DNA from: an uncultured Schlesneria sp.
GTDB taxonomy: Bacteria; Planctomycetota; Planctomycetia; Planctomycetales; Planctomycetaceae
Direction of reading: 5' to 3'
Assembly: GCA_903858935.1 (NCBI GenBank)
Contig: CAIOKO010000016.1
Coordinates: 30,220-94,219, forward strand
Length of the DNA: 64,000 bases
The translations under genes were made by a program, and so were the position numbers. The notes beneath the pieces are model-generated. The model saw nothing but the letters and a program-made list of their open reading frames with translations. It was not told the origin of the DNA and ran no database searches. This document shows positions 55,280 to 64,000 of the stretch, one piece after another (within the stretch, counting starts at the first letter, position 1; the number at the start of each line of letters is the position of its first letter).

Positions 55280-56593
55280 CTACTGCTCTGTACCGCCTGT
55301 TGGCGGCTGAACTGACGAATCGGCAGGATGAAGACGCCATTCCTTGTTTACGATCAGTCGCGCGCCGCGACGAAACGACAGATACGACCAGGCCCATTGC
55401 AATACGACGAACAGCCGGTTCTTGAAACCTGTCAGGAAGTAAATGTGGACAACCAACCACATCATCCACGCGACGAAACCGGAAAGCTTGAACCGACCGA
55501 CTTCGACCATCGCACGACTTCTACCGATGGTGGCCATCTGGCCCTTATCGACAAAATGAAACGGTTTGTGTGAATGACCGGCTATTTCCTGTCGGATTAT
55601 CCGTGCCAGATATTGGCCGTGCTGCATCGCAACAGGTGCCGTTCCCGGTAAAGGTTTTCCGGTCTGATGCACAAAACAGGCTTGATCTCCCGCCACGAAG
55701 ATGTGCGGGTGTCGCTTCACACTCAGGTCAGGTTCGACGATCACCCGTCCCTGGCGATCCACTTCGAAACCAGCTGCGTGCCCCAATGACGAGGCCTTAA
55801 CACCGGCCGCCCAAAGAATCGTGGCCGACGTGATTCGTTCGTTGCCAACCTCCGCGCCATCGCCGTCGATTTTCGTCACCGCACGCCCTGTCCAGATCTG
55901 AACGCCCAACTGTTCGAGATCACGAGCGGCCCGGGCGGACTGCTGTGCACTGAACATTGGCAGGATACGCGGTCCGGCTTCAACCAATAACACGCGCGCC
56001 GACGCGGCGTCGATATTGCGAAAGTCTCTTGCCAGCGTAAACCGGCTCATTTCCCCGATTGCGCCAGCCAATTCGACCCCAGTCGGGCCACCTCCAACGA
56101 TGACAAAGGTCAAAAGCCGTTTACTGGCTTCCGCAGAATTTGTTCTCTCTGCCTCTTCATATGCAGACAAAACCCGTCGGCGAATTTCGGTCGCTTGTTC
56201 GAGAGTTTTTAAACCAGGCGCATGTTCTTCCCATTCGTCGTGGCCAAAGTAACTATGTCGCGCTCCACAAGTCAGAATCAGGTAATCGAAGCCGAGTTCG
56301 CCAAAATCCGTCACCACGATTTTTCGATCGGGTTGCAGCGACAAGACTTCGCCTTGCAGAACTTGAATGTTGTGATATTGCGACAGCAGACTGCGAATCG
56401 GTACGGCGATATCCGCCGGGCTGAGTCCCGCCATCGCAACCTGGTACAAAAGCGGCTGGAACAAGTGGTGATTCGTACGATCGAGCAGTGTCACTTCGAT
56501 ACCAGCAACATTCCCCAGCCCCTTAGCCAGGTTTAGTCCGGCAAATCCCCCTCCGACGATCACAACACGTGGCATGGAATGGAACAACCTCAT
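55280..56593 (-). CDS. ndh: type II NADH dehydrogenase (NDH-2)
   Basis: 437 residues from the ATG at 56593 (MRLFHSMPRVV); M15 of the open frame (56575) is an alternative. It passes electrons from NADH to quinone without pumping. FAD site VVIVGGGFAGLNLAKGL, quinone-side LDRTNHHLFQPLLYQVA, NADH site FVIVGGGPTGVELAGAIGE, and the second FAD part VAGDQACFVHQTGKPLPGTAPVAMQHG. The C-terminal amphipathic part (VAWMMWLVVHIYFLTGFKNR) attaches it to the membrane. It lies 31 bp behind the DUF1501 stop on the same strand. Confidence 0.93.
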   Translation of the reverse strand: MRLFHSMPRVVIVGGGFAGLNLAKGLGNVAGIEVTLLDRTNHHLFQPLLYQVAMAGLSPADIAVPIRSLLSQYHNIQVLQGEVLSLQPDRKIVVTDFGELGFDYLILTCGARHSYFGHDEWEEHAPGLKTLEQATEIRRRVLSAYEEAERTNSAEASKRLLTFVIVGGGPTGVELAGAIGEMSRFTLARDFRNIDAASARVLLVEAGPRILPMFSAQQSARAARDLEQLGVQIWTGRAVTKIDGDGAEVGNERITSATILWAAGVKASSLGHAAGFEVDRQGRVIVEPDLSVKRHPHIFVAGDQACFVHQTGKPLPGTAPVAMQHGQYLARIIRQEIAGHSHKPFHFVDKGQMATIGRSRAMVEVGRFKLSGFVAWMMWLVVHIYFLTGFKNRLFVVLQWAWSYLSFRRGARLIVNKEWRLHPADSSVQPPTGGTEQ

Positions 56594-56623
56594 TAAACTC
56601 TTGCAACGTCGGTACACACTCGA

Positions 56624-57949
56624 CTAGGCAAACAGTTTAACAAGTGGCTTTCCATCATGAGCAACTTTGAATGGACGACCTGACTTCGAAAAGAATTCTT
56701 TTTGAATCGGCAGCCCTAATGCGTGAGCAATCGTCGCATTAAAGTCAGCTACGTGCACGTCGTCTTCTTCAGGGCTGTAACCATTTTTGTCGGAGGTCCC
56801 ATAGAAGCGGCCACCCTTAATCCCCCCACCGGCAAAAAAGCCGGAAAAGACTCCCGGATGATGATCGCGACCACTGTTCGCATTGATATGTGGAGTGCGA
56901 CCGAACTCCGTCCCTAAAACGACGAGAGTATTCTTAAGCAGTCCTTTGGACTTCAGATCAGAAATCAGCACCGACGCCGCCCGGTCGAGGATAGCAGCTC
57001 GAGCAGGAAGCTTGTCTCGCGAAAAAATCTCGGTATGCATATCCCAGCCACCAAGGCTGATTTCAATGTAGCGTACATTATGCTCAACAAGACGTCGCGC
57101 CAGCAGACATCCCTGACCAAACTGGTCTCGACCGTATTTATCGCGAATCTCGGGCTTCTCTTGATTCAGGTCAAAGGCTTTCAGCTCGTCGCTGTGAACC
57201 AATTGATTGGCCTGACGATAGAAGTCGGAGTAGGCATCGACCTGTTTTTGAGGATACTTCTTTCGGAAGTCAGAATCGAACTTGTTGATCAGCTCCATCC
57301 GTTTGTCGAATGAGGCGTCGGTCAGGTATTTCGGTGTCACTGTATTTTGCAATCCGGCGTTCGGGTCACCGACGGGAACCGGAGTGAACGCGGGTTCGAG
57401 AAACCCCGCACCAGGATGGCGAGCCTCGCCGCCGATCAGAACATTGTCGGGTAGCGTTCTGTTTTGGCGGCCTAGAATCTTCAAGGCCCATGCTCCCATG
57501 CCGGGATGTCGAATTGAAGCGATTTCCTTGTAACTGGTCCGCATGAAATAGCGGCCCCCTTCGTGATCGCCGGTCTCGGTATGCAGCGACCGAATGACCG
57601 CCATTTCGCTGGCGACCTTTGCTAATTCAGGTAAGGTTTCACCGAATTGCATTCCTGGAACGTTCGTGGAAATTCCCTTCGTTGCTCCTTGAGTTTCACG
57701 ACCGGGCTTTAAGTCGAACGTATCCAGGTGCGACATCGCTCCGTTCATGTACAGGAAAATAACGTGCTTGGCTGAACCCTCTTTTGCTTCAGTGCTGCTG
57801 CTCGACCCCTTTTCGTCTTTCTTATTGGAAGTTTTGTCGTCTGCGGCATTTACCAGTCCAACGGGCAGGATGGTGACCCCGAGCATGGTTCTCGCGGCGT
57901 ACTCTAAAAACATGCGGCGAGAAACGAAATCATTAAGTTCGCTGGTCAT
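56624..57949 (-). CDS. DUF1501 family protein with Tat-type signal
   Basis: 441 residues. N-terminal SRRMFLEYAARTMLGVTILPVG is a Tat-like leader. Marks of DUF1501: VIFLYMNGAMSHLDTFDLKPG, MAVIRSLHTETGDHEGGRYFM, HPGMGAWALKILG, EISLGGWDMHTE, LGTEFGRTPHINANSGRDHHP. The family resembles the alkaline-phosphatase/sulfatase fold, and metal-like ligands are present, but activity is unproven. It follows the DUF1549/DUF1553 gene on the same strand (232 bp), the classic planctomycete pairing. Confidence 0.95.
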   Translation of the reverse strand: MTSELNDFVSRRMFLEYAARTMLGVTILPVGLVNAADDKTSNKKDEKGSSSSTEAKEGSAKHVIFLYMNGAMSHLDTFDLKPGRETQGATKGISTNVPGMQFGETLPELAKVASEMAVIRSLHTETGDHEGGRYFMRTSYKEIASIRHPGMGAWALKILGRQNRTLPDNVLIGGEARHPGAGFLEPAFTPVPVGDPNAGLQNTVTPKYLTDASFDKRMELINKFDSDFRKKYPQKQVDAYSDFYRQANQLVHSDELKAFDLNQEKPEIRDKYGRDQFGQGCLLARRLVEHNVRYIEISLGGWDMHTEIFSRDKLPARAAILDRAASVLISDLKSKGLLKNTLVVLGTEFGRTPHINANSGRDHHPGVFSGFFAGGGIKGGRFYGTSDKNGYSPEEDDVHVADFNATIAHALGLPIQKEFFSKSGRPFKVAHDGKPLVKLFA

Positions 57950-58181
57950 GTTTTACACTCTTTTCTGTCGTGTTAATTCTCGTCAAGCACCAAAGTAGCG
58001 AAAAAAGAGAAAGGGAGCACTAATTGGCACTGATTTACGCTAATAAGAAAAGTCGTGGACTAACATCTTCTTGATTTATTACTGAAGATTAGCGCAGATT
58101 CGTGTTCCACCTCTTCCTAACTGACTTTTCTGCGTTTGCAATCTGGAGTTTCAAATTTCGAACCCTGACATCGCTTGCTTG

Positions 58182-60140
58182 TCATTGAATGAATAGAAAC
58201 TCGCGGGTATTCACAAGTGCCCAGATGACATTGCCATAACCTGGATCACCGTGCGCTTTGATTTCAGCAAATGCCGCAAGGCGTTCCTCTTTTGATGGTT
58301 TACGGGTCAGTATCGACTGGAAGACGACGTCAATGCGCCCCTCATTCGATTTTTCCGCAATCACGTTATTGTAAATTACGGACTTGGGTTCAAGCAGCAT
58401 ATGGGTGATCGGGCCATTGAACATCTGAAGGACTTGTGGAACCGATCCATCAACGGAAGAAACTTCGATTGCTTCGCGATCGGATTGTCCGAACTGCCGC
58501 AGGAAGTGCCCTGGTGGACGGGGGGATGGTAATTCCGACGCGCGAACCAGCAGTAATCCTTTGTAAGTGTGATCCTTGTCACGGGCCTCGCGAGCCTTTT
58601 TCAGTTCAGCAGATTTAAGTTGTTGTTCGCGGTCATAAATCTGCTTCGCCGTAGCGCTCGCCAGATCAATATTCAGTAGCTTCGCTTCAACGCTTGCCGG
58701 TTCGGCCTGATATTCGGCGGGCTTGTAAGCCGCCAGAGTGATAAAGCTGTCCCAGATCTGTTCGGCCGTCATTCGCCGCAGCACGGGACCGGGAAAGTGA
58801 TATTCGTCACCAGGGGTGATCTCGGCATGAGTCGCTTCGCGCTGATAGATCCTGGTGTTGTAAATAATCCTTAAATATTCCTTCAAATCGAATTTCAGAC
58901 GAATCATTTCCTGAGTGAGAAATTCCATCAATTCCGGATTTTCTGGCTGGCTGTTGTCCTTGATGTCATCAATCGGCTCGATCAGCCCGACACCGAATGA
59001 TTTCTTCCACAGCCGATTTGCAATAACTTTTGCGAATCGAGGGTTTTCCGTCGACGTCACCCATTTAGCAAAGGCAATTCGCGGAGATTCCCCTTTTTCA
59101 ATTTTCGCGGGTGGTCCGAAGATGGTCTTCGGATCGACATTTTGCTTGGGCTTGCCATCGTCGTATTGATAATCGTGCGGAAGCTGAAGTTTTGCGGGAC
59201 GGTCGTAGACTTCCATCAGGTTGCCGTTAAAAAACCGATTGTACTTCCCTCCCCCATCATATTTCGGATCAGTTTTCTTCAGATCATCCTTCAGTTTGTT
59301 GATAACATTTCCGCCGCCGAATTTTTTATCCTGTCCGTTTCGACGAGTCGCGGTGCCAACCATGAAGGCCGCCATTTCGTAGAACTCTTTCTGAGTCCAA
59401 TGGTCAAATGGGTGGTTGTGACATTGGGCACATCCGATTTGCGTTCCGAGAAACACTCGGACCGTATTATTCATGGCGTCCAGTGGCATCCCTGAATCCC
59501 GCAAGATGTAACCGGAAGCTGGATTATCCCAGACCTTCCCTTCTGCGGTGAGCATTTCATAGACAAATTTGTCATACGGCTTGTTGGTCTCAAGGCTTTC
59601 TTTAACCCATTCACAGTACGGCTTACCGGGAACGTTGTTCGTCAATTGCCCATCTTTGAGACGTAAAATATCGGACCAGTAATTATAGAAATTGCTGGCA
59701 AACCCTTCCTGGTTAAGAAGTACGTCGATCAACTTTGATCGCTTTTGCGAATCGCTATTGGAAGCAAACAGCCGAACTTGTTTCAGACTGGGGATTGTGC
59801 CGGTGATATCAAGATAAATCCGACGCAGAAACTGCTCGTCAGTGGTCATCGAATTCGGTTTTACCGAGTACCGGGCGTGGTTGGCATCCACCATTGCGTC
59901 GATTTTGGCGGCGGAAGCCAATACCACGGTACGAATACTGGGATCAACTTTTGCCACATTCTGATGCCTTTCGGCGACATGCGGCGGAGGTTCCGGTTTT
60001 TTCGTTGCCTTGGGGGGAGCTCCGCTGGCAGTTGGCACCAGCAATCCAGCATGTCCAAAAACGAAAAAAATTGCGGTAATAAACGGGCCCCAAACGGCAA
60101 ACCCCTTAATGCACAATTTTACACTCGAGCTACGAAACAT
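58182..60140 (-). CDS. DUF1549/DUF1553 cytochrome-like exported protein
   Basis: 652 residues from the ATG at 60140, preceded by AAAGGG at 7 nt; the open frame to 60290 lacks such a site. Signal segment ([21 protein letters not shown]) and a Pro/Lys linker precede DUF1549, with [19 protein letters not shown] and the heme-type CXXCH in [14 protein letters not shown], followed by DUF1553 ([52 protein letters not shown]). Planctomycete proteins of this type pair with DUF1501, as here. Their joint role remains unknown; a redox step in polymer breakdown has been proposed for related gene sets. Confidence 0.95.
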   Translation of the reverse strand: MFRSSSVKLCIKGFAVWGPFITAIFFVFGHAGLLVPTASGAPPKATKKPEPPPHVAERHQNVAKVDPSIRTVVLASAAKIDAMVDANHARYSVKPNSMTTDEQFLRRIYLDITGTIPSLKQVRLFASNSDSQKRSKLIDVLLNQEGFASNFYNYWSDILRLKDGQLTNNVPGKPYCEWVKESLETNKPYDKFVYEMLTAEGKVWDNPASGYILRDSGMPLDAMNNTVRVFLGTQIGCAQCHNHPFDHWTQKEFYEMAAFMVGTATRRNGQDKKFGGGNVINKLKDDLKKTDPKYDGGGKYNRFFNGNLMEVYDRPAKLQLPHDYQYDDGKPKQNVDPKTIFGPPAKIEKGESPRIAFAKWVTSTENPRFAKVIANRLWKKSFGVGLIEPIDDIKDNSQPENPELMEFLTQEMIRLKFDLKEYLRIIYNTRIYQREATHAEITPGDEYHFPGPVLRRMTAEQIWDSFITLAAYKPAEYQAEPASVEAKLLNIDLASATAKQIYDREQQLKSAELKKAREARDKDHTYKGLLLVRASELPSPRPPGHFLRQFGQSDREAIEVSSVDGSVPQVLQMFNGPITHMLLEPKSVIYNNVIAEKSNEGRIDVVFQSILTRKPSKEERLAAFAEIKAHGDPGYGNVIWALVNTREFLFIQ

Positions 60141-60342
60141 ATTCGAACCCTTTGATGGGATCAGGGCCTCAGTTATGGCTATCGCCCCACTGTGTTTAGG
60201 TTTTTGGATCGGTTTGAGGAATTCTACACAAAGCGCTGACCACTTTCCCGATCGGAAAAAAATCCTTATGGAGTTTTCAGCAAACGTCAATGTGTTGTTT
60301 TTTTAGTGATCTTGAATCTGGACACCCGCATTCCACGCAAAC

Positions 60343-60358
60343 AGGCATGTTGCTTGCA
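60343..60358 (+). promoter_or_regulatory. candidate sigma-54 (-24/-12) promoter
   Basis: AGGCATGTTGCTTGCA fits the sigma-54 consensus TGGCAYRNNNNTTGCW at every defined position except the first. The -24 GG is at 60344-60345 and the -12 GC at 60356-60357. Transcription would start near 60368, about 210 nt before the sigma-54 activator gene. The 438-bp divergent spacer (60141-60578) shows no gene. Confidence 0.55.
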
Positions 60359-60578
60359 TATCAAACGAGAATCGCTTGCATGGAAGCTGTTGCGTGACGA
60401 TATGCAATATTGATAGGCTTTCATGACTACAAACCGCGCATTTTTTGTTTTTCGACTCGTGCGCAATTGTGAAGCGTTCGTTGGCTTTCGTAATTTGGCC
60501 TTGAATTCCTGAATCTCGGCTCACAATAGAAGCAACATGTTCGACGGACGAGCATAGGAATACGAGGGGTAGAGGAAG

Positions 60579-61637
60579 ATGAGTACTGTTGGGAACGGGA
60601 AAAATGGCTCCATCGTCCTGGACGGGATGATCGGCAACGGCCCTGCCATGACCGATGTCTATCGCCTGACCAGACAGGTCGCCAGCACCTCGGCCACCGT
60701 TTTACTGATGGGAGAAACGGGGACAGGAAAAGAATTGATCGCACGTGCTTTGCACGAACTGAGCCCCCGTGCATCGGGCCCATTTATCCGAGTGAATTGT
60801 GGCGCTCTTAGCGAGAGCCTGCTGGAAAGCGAGCTTTTTGGGCATGTCAAAGGGGCCTTCACGAGTGCTCACGAGAATCGGACCGGGCGATTTGAAGCGG
60901 CCCACGGCGGCACGATTTTTCTGGACGAAATCAATTCAATGAGTTACACGTTGCAGGTAAAACTGCTTCGAGTTCTTCAGGAACAGGAATTTGAGCGCGT
61001 TGGGGACACAAAAACGATTCGCGTTGATTGCCGGATTGTCGCTGCCACTAACCGCGATCTGCTCGATGAAATCGACGCGGAACGTTTTCGAGAAGACCTT
61101 TATTACCGGCTGAATGTGGTCCCGGTTTATTTGCCTCCACTTCGTGACCGGCCGGAGGATATTGAGGCCCTCGTCACGTTTTTCGCCAAGAAATACGCGG
61201 CGGCGAATGGACGACCGATTCCGAAAATTCCCAACGACGTGATTTCGATGCTCCAGGCCTATTCGTGGCCCGGTAATGTGCGAGAACTGCAAAACTATAT
61301 TGAACGGGCGACGGTTCTTTGTACTGCGGAAACGTTAGCAATGGACCTTTTCCCGCCACACGTCCGTGGCTTGGCTCCCGTCAGAATCAGTCGCGCCAAG
61401 TCAGGTGGGATCCAGAAGATGTGCAGTGAACTAGTCACTCTCGGCCTGATGGAAGCGGGCGACGAAGCACAGGATATCCACGAACGGATCGTCTCGTTAG
61501 TCGAAAAGGAAGTCCTTCTTCAGGTTCTTCGTACTTGTCAGGGCACTCAGACCAAGGCGGCGGTCAAGCTGGGTATCAATCGAAACACGCTGCACAAAAA
61601 GATCGAAGACTACAGCCTTCAGGCCGAAGCAAGATAA
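60579..61637 (+). CDS. sigma-54-dependent transcriptional activator (AAA+ and Fis HTH, no sensor domain)
   Basis: 352 residues, AGAGGAAG just ahead of the ATG. The AAA+ domain starts near residue 10 with no receiver or GAF domain before it. Walker [15 protein letters not shown], Walker [13 protein letters not shown], sensor [10 protein letters not shown], the arginine-finger region [14 protein letters not shown] and [15 protein letters not shown]. The L1-loop motif reads GAFTSA (Ser96 instead of Gly of GAFTGA). C-terminal Fis-type [24 protein letters not shown]. Like PspF-type activators it must be controlled by a partner protein or by expression level. A sigma-54 promoter candidate upstream suggests self-activation. 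Confidence 0.93.
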   Translation: MSTVGNGKNGSIVLDGMIGNGPAMTDVYRLTRQVASTSATVLLMGETGTGKELIARALHELSPRASGPFIRVNCGALSESLLESELFGHVKGAFTSAHENRTGRFEAAHGGTIFLDEINSMSYTLQVKLLRVLQEQEFERVGDTKTIRVDCRIVAATNRDLLDEIDAERFREDLYYRLNVVPVYLPPLRDRPEDIEALVTFFAKKYAAANGRPIPKIPNDVISMLQAYSWPGNVRELQNYIERATVLCTAETLAMDLFPPHVRGLAPVRISRAKSGGIQKMCSELVTLGLMEAGDEAQDIHERIVSLVEKEVLLQVLRTCQGTQTKAAVKLGINRNTLHKKIEDYSLQAEAR

Positions 61638-61940
61638 AACCTGAAAAACAAGGACAGGTACAATGATCATTTGCCCCCGCCCTTCCCCGGCACTTTTGGC
61701 AGCAGGATTTGGAGCACGGATCTTCAGTAATCAGAAAAGAACCGATTCGATGTTAAATCCCTTTCTTGGATTTTTCCCAATTCGCGCCGATTTGCGAAGA
61801 TAAGAGTTCCAAAACTCTTTCGTCTTTTCCTCGAGTCCCCATGGACCATTCGCTGCTTTCCTGCAATTCCAACGAACGCCACAGAAATCGGTTTCCGCGC
61901 CGTCAGAGTTTCACCTGGCTCTCGCACATTGGGAATGACT
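61638..61940. other. intergenic spacer, no supported gene
   Basis: 303 bp between convergent genes. No terminator with a clear T tract and no coding frame that I can support. Confidence 0.4.
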
Positions 61941-62435
61941 CTAATCAGAGAGACAACTTTCCCGCCAGTAGACGCACAGCATGGCGATTACGTCTGGATC
62001 AAGCTCATCAGCCGTTTCATTGAGAGTGTAGGCGTTAACATCGACCTGCTTCATGTCAAGTTGCCGACAGATCAGGAACGGATGCCTCCAAGTATTTGTG
62101 AACTCGAATGTCCTCCCACCGCAGTCAAAGTCGAAATACCGCCAGTGCCGACCTCTCGGCTTGATGGTCGCAATGACCTCCCCGTCACGCTTGATTTCGT
62201 ACGCGCAACGGATGATCCGTATTTGCGGCAACCATGACAATTTTTCCTTAATCTCTATGCTTTTTCGCTGAATCGTTTTCCCATCGTACTTGAGATCCCA
62301 CGCACGCTGGAATTTCAAGATCCCATCGACGTCGTACGTACGGTGAATTCGACCTGAGTCAACACTGACCGTGCACGATGCCAACGATTCAAATGGCCAC
62401 CTCCCTTTGTTGATCGGCCAAAACACAACTTTCAT
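61941..62435 (-). CDS. hypothetical protein
   Basis: 164 residues from the ATG at 62435, chosen because GGGAG lies 7 nt ahead; the frame opens ten codons earlier at 62465. The sequence is beta-rich and aromatic (MKVVFWPINKGRWPFESL; KRDGEVIATIKPRGRHWRY; CGGRTFEFTNTWRHPFLI) with an acidic helical end (TADELDPDVIAMLCVYWRE). The middle resembles the strand pattern of LURP-one/tubby-like folds, but this is a weak impression. No signal peptide. It may be a lone gene; function unknown. Confidence 0.55.
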   Translation of the reverse strand: MKVVFWPINKGRWPFESLASCTVSVDSGRIHRTYDVDGILKFQRAWDLKYDGKTIQRKSIEIKEKLSWLPQIRIIRCAYEIKRDGEVIATIKPRGRHWRYFDFDCGGRTFEFTNTWRHPFLICRQLDMKQVDVNAYTLNETADELDPDVIAMLCVYWRESCLSD

Positions 62436-62644
62436 TTCAATGCTCCCATTGAACTCCAGAGACATAGTCCTTTGAAAGAACCGGATAAATCATGCGTCCC
62501 GCGGATCTTTTGGAATTATTTTCCTGAAGCCAATATAGGCAGCGGGTTATGCACCTGGCCATATCAGGATTTCGTCTTGGCGAGGGAACCGGAGTATGCC
62601 TCTTACCAAGCAACAGCCGGCTAATCGACAACCAATTTTACAAA

Positions 62645-62666
62645 CACCTTCCAAACGTTAAGAAAC
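62645..62666 (-). repeat. 22-bp dispersed repeat, copy 2
   Basis: Exact inverted counterpart of 14715-14736. Confidence 0.7.
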
Positions 62667-63040
62667 TCGTCAGACTCACCCATTGACACCCGCCTTATTT
62701 TTTTGTATTTTTTTGTCGCCACTTATTTTGTTTATGACAAAAGTGAGTGAACCAACACACGGATCGCCCCGTAGCCGTCAATTGGCACGGGCTGATACGT
62801 GCGGTTCGTTGTTTACCCGCAGGATGAAGCGTGGCGGGTGGAAACCTTAAGACAAATCTAAGGGGCGGCGAAGCGCCGAGAGAGTTGAGAGCCGTCTCAG
62901 GCGGTTCGCCAGATACTTCCGCTCCATGAACCCGAGGAACTTTGGTGACACTTAAAACATCAAGTTTCTGAAGAGTGGAAAGGACGAAGAATCTGCCGGT
63001 TGAAATCGCCCGACTCGCCTGGGAGGAATGATGGGATTCG

Positions 63041-63080
63041 AACTCGCTCGAACTCGAACGAACTCGAACGAACTCGAACA
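63041..63080 (+). repeat. 10-bp tandem repeat, four units
   Basis: AACTCGAACG repeated in register four times; the first unit has CT in place of AA (AACTCGCTCG) and the last ends in A. The unit equals about one helical turn. A looser echo (TCGTTCGAACTTGATCGAACTT) follows near 63138-63160. Confidence 0.75.
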
Positions 63081-63403
63081 CAGCTAAAAAAACAGGAAAA
63101 CGATCACGAAAACCCTACGAATTACGAGGAATAGTCGAAGTCGTTCGAACTTGATCGAACTTTGACACCGAATTTCTCGGCTGCGGGATGACAGTAGAAC
63201 GGAAGAGAAGGTACTGAACAGAAGGTTTGAAGTTACCGAAGGGAAGAATATCGAAGACGTGCGAGATGTCGTCAGAACAGTCCGGGTCGCTCGGGGTGAA
63301 TGCTTCATGCAATTGCGGAGTCACTTGCCATACGCGAAGCGGAGCTTCGAGGAGGGCGTCCCCAGGCGGGAGCTTGGGAACGAGAACTGACAAGGCCGAG
63401 AAC

Positions 63404-63436
63404 GGTTGAAGTTAGCCAAGCTGGCTAACTTCAACC
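63404..63436. other. strong hairpin, 15-bp perfect stem
   Basis: GGTTGAAGTTAGCCA (63404-63418) and TGGCTAACTTCAACC (63422-63436) with a 3-nt AGC loop. No T tract follows at once, so it is not a simple terminator. Confidence 0.7.
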
Positions 63437-63452
63437 CCGAAGAAATGCCTGA

Positions 63453-63488
63453 AAAAAAGGAACTTGGCCAACTTGGCCAACTTTTTTT
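63453..63488. terminator. bidirectional terminator
   Basis: TTGGCCA-ACT-TGGCCAA stem-loop (63464-63480) with AAAAAAA before it and TTTTTTT after it, so it fits rho-independent termination on both strands. Confidence 0.7.
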
Positions 63489-63618
63489 GAGGATCTCCCT
63501 GGTGGATTTGATTAATGTTTTGATTCAGCATGAAGGCTCGAGCGAACACTGCTACGCGAGATTTGACCGCCGCATTTTACGACCGTCATCGTCCATTGAT
63601 ATTCAATCCGAATTCATA

Positions 63619-63733
63619 GTTGCCCAACCATTACCAATGTTGCCCATCAAAGTTGCCCAAACATTCCCACGACGGAAATGTCTTAAGAGGCCTGTTTATC
63701 ACTAATGTTGCCTGGACAATCCTAATGTTGCCT
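63619..63733 (+). repeat. irregular array of GTTGCC motifs
   Basis: GTTGCC occurs at 63619, 63639, 63652, 63707 and 63727, the first three as GTTGCCCA and the last two as AATGTTGCCT. Spacing 20, 13, 55 and 20 bp. Confidence 0.5.
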
Positions 63734-63857
63734 AAAGTTTTTTGGACATGTTTGCCAACCTGACCGACAGGTTCACGTTTTTTTCTCACCAGTGTTTGGG
63801 GAGAACAATCAGGGGATTTAGATTTCCGACCTGCCTGGATGTCGATTCAGGTTTTGG

Positions 63858-64000
63858 TGAGTGGACTTGCCCATGAAATGTGGGCGCGGGGAAAAGCGAG
63901 TAAACTTAACCCCGAGGAGTCCAGAGCATGTCGAAAGAACGTCGCAAGCACACATCGGAATTCAAGCGAGAAGCAGTGGGTATGGTGCTGAACCAGCAGC
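63858..64000 (+). mobile_element. left end of an IS3-family-like insertion sequence
   Basis: The likely terminal inverted repeat starts TGAGTGGACTTGCCCATGAA at 63858, 70 bp ahead of an OrfA-type transposase start. TG at the outer end is normal for IS3-family elements. The right end and the rest lie outside the window, so neither the inverted-repeat partner nor a target duplication can be checked. Confidence 0.65.
63928..64000 (+). CDS. IS3-type transposase OrfA, partial
   Basis: 24 codons before the window ends: MSKERRKHTSEFKREAVGMV then LNQQ. It is the opening of the HTH-containing OrfA (transposase_8-type) that is usually followed by OrfB with a programmed frameshift. GAGGAG lies 8 nt ahead of the ATG. 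Truncated only by the window edge. Confidence 0.85.
   Translation, partial: MSKERRKHTSEFKREAVGMVLNQQ

Larger units (their letters stand above)
62436..63857. other. 1.4-kb repeat-rich spacer before the insertion sequence
   Basis: No supported gene. It contains the second copy of the 22-bp repeat, a 10-bp tandem repeat, a 15-bp-stem hairpin, a terminator-like structure and a run of GTTGCC motifs, listed separately. A structured-looking GC-rich stretch (62760-62920) has short stems such as GGCGGCGAAGCGCC but fits no RNA family I recognise. Confidence 0.5.

Noticed and set aside
62760..62920. Group II intron or structured RNA
   Set aside because: Short GC-rich stems are present but no domain V hairpin, reverse transcriptase or known RNA consensus can be recognised.

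Overview
The window reads as chromosomal DNA of a planctomycete (Planctomycetota, probably Planctomycetaceae or a Schlesneria-like relative). The evidence is the set of families typical of that phylum: a DUF1559 prepilin-type protein, a DUF1549/DUF1553 cytochrome-like protein paired with a DUF1501 protein, DUF1800, a PQQ-like beta-propeller, an ECF sigma factor carrying its own membrane domain, HEAT plus von Willebrand A proteins, and a PEP-CTERM protein. Genes are short transcription units on both strands, separated by repeat-rich spacers. There is no rRNA, no CRISPR array and no prophage. One tRNA (Arg, anticodon CCG) is present.

Layout. 0.1-3.7 kb: a three-PAS sensor kinase whose phospho-acceptor His is Gln, divergent from an intact NarL-type response regulator. 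4.3-10.6 kb: a heavy-metal-type RND tripartite efflux system, with adaptor and pump on + and a TolC-type outer-membrane protein convergent on -. 11.1-16.9 kb: a lone SEDS (RodA) protein, a PQQ-like propeller protein and an unrecognised membrane-anchored protein, with a 1.25-kb repeat-bearing spacer. 17.2-21.6 kb: a membrane-fused ECF sigma factor and a C45-type Ntn hydrolase. 22.2-26.6 kb: a Tat-exported purple-acid-phosphatase-like enzyme, a DUF1559 protein, a small lipoprotein and a beta-propeller phytase, together suggesting organic-phosphate use. 26.7-38.2 kb: a UvrD/PcrA helicase, a DUF3352-like exported protein, a DUF1800 protein, an MMPL/RND exporter, a HEAT-vWA protein and small hypothetical genes.

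38.5-44.1 kb: a P-loop kinase, then a compact minus-strand operon of four paralogous two-TM proteins joined by nearly identical 3-nt spacers. It is followed by a c-heme protein, a coupled small-protein/HNH endonuclease pair and tRNA-Arg. A 64-bp imperfect direct repeat brackets the last genes and abuts the tRNA. 44.4-57.9 kb: housekeeping and metabolic genes (thiol peroxidase, PepSY-like protein, HEAT protein, PutA, Gfo/Idh-type oxidoreductase, PEP-CTERM protein, SirB1-like protein, thymidylate kinase, a second C45 hydrolase, NDH-2) and DUF1501. 58.2-64 kb: DUF1549/DUF1553, a sigma-54 activator with a good sigma-54 promoter candidate ahead of it, an unrecognised protein, a 1.4-kb repeat-rich spacer, and the left end of an IS3-type insertion sequence cut by the window edge.

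The least explained features are the four-paralog membrane array, the kinase without its His, the repeat flanking the tRNA-side cargo, and several short repeat arrays in the long spacers. All family calls come from reading motifs by eye; no database search was run.
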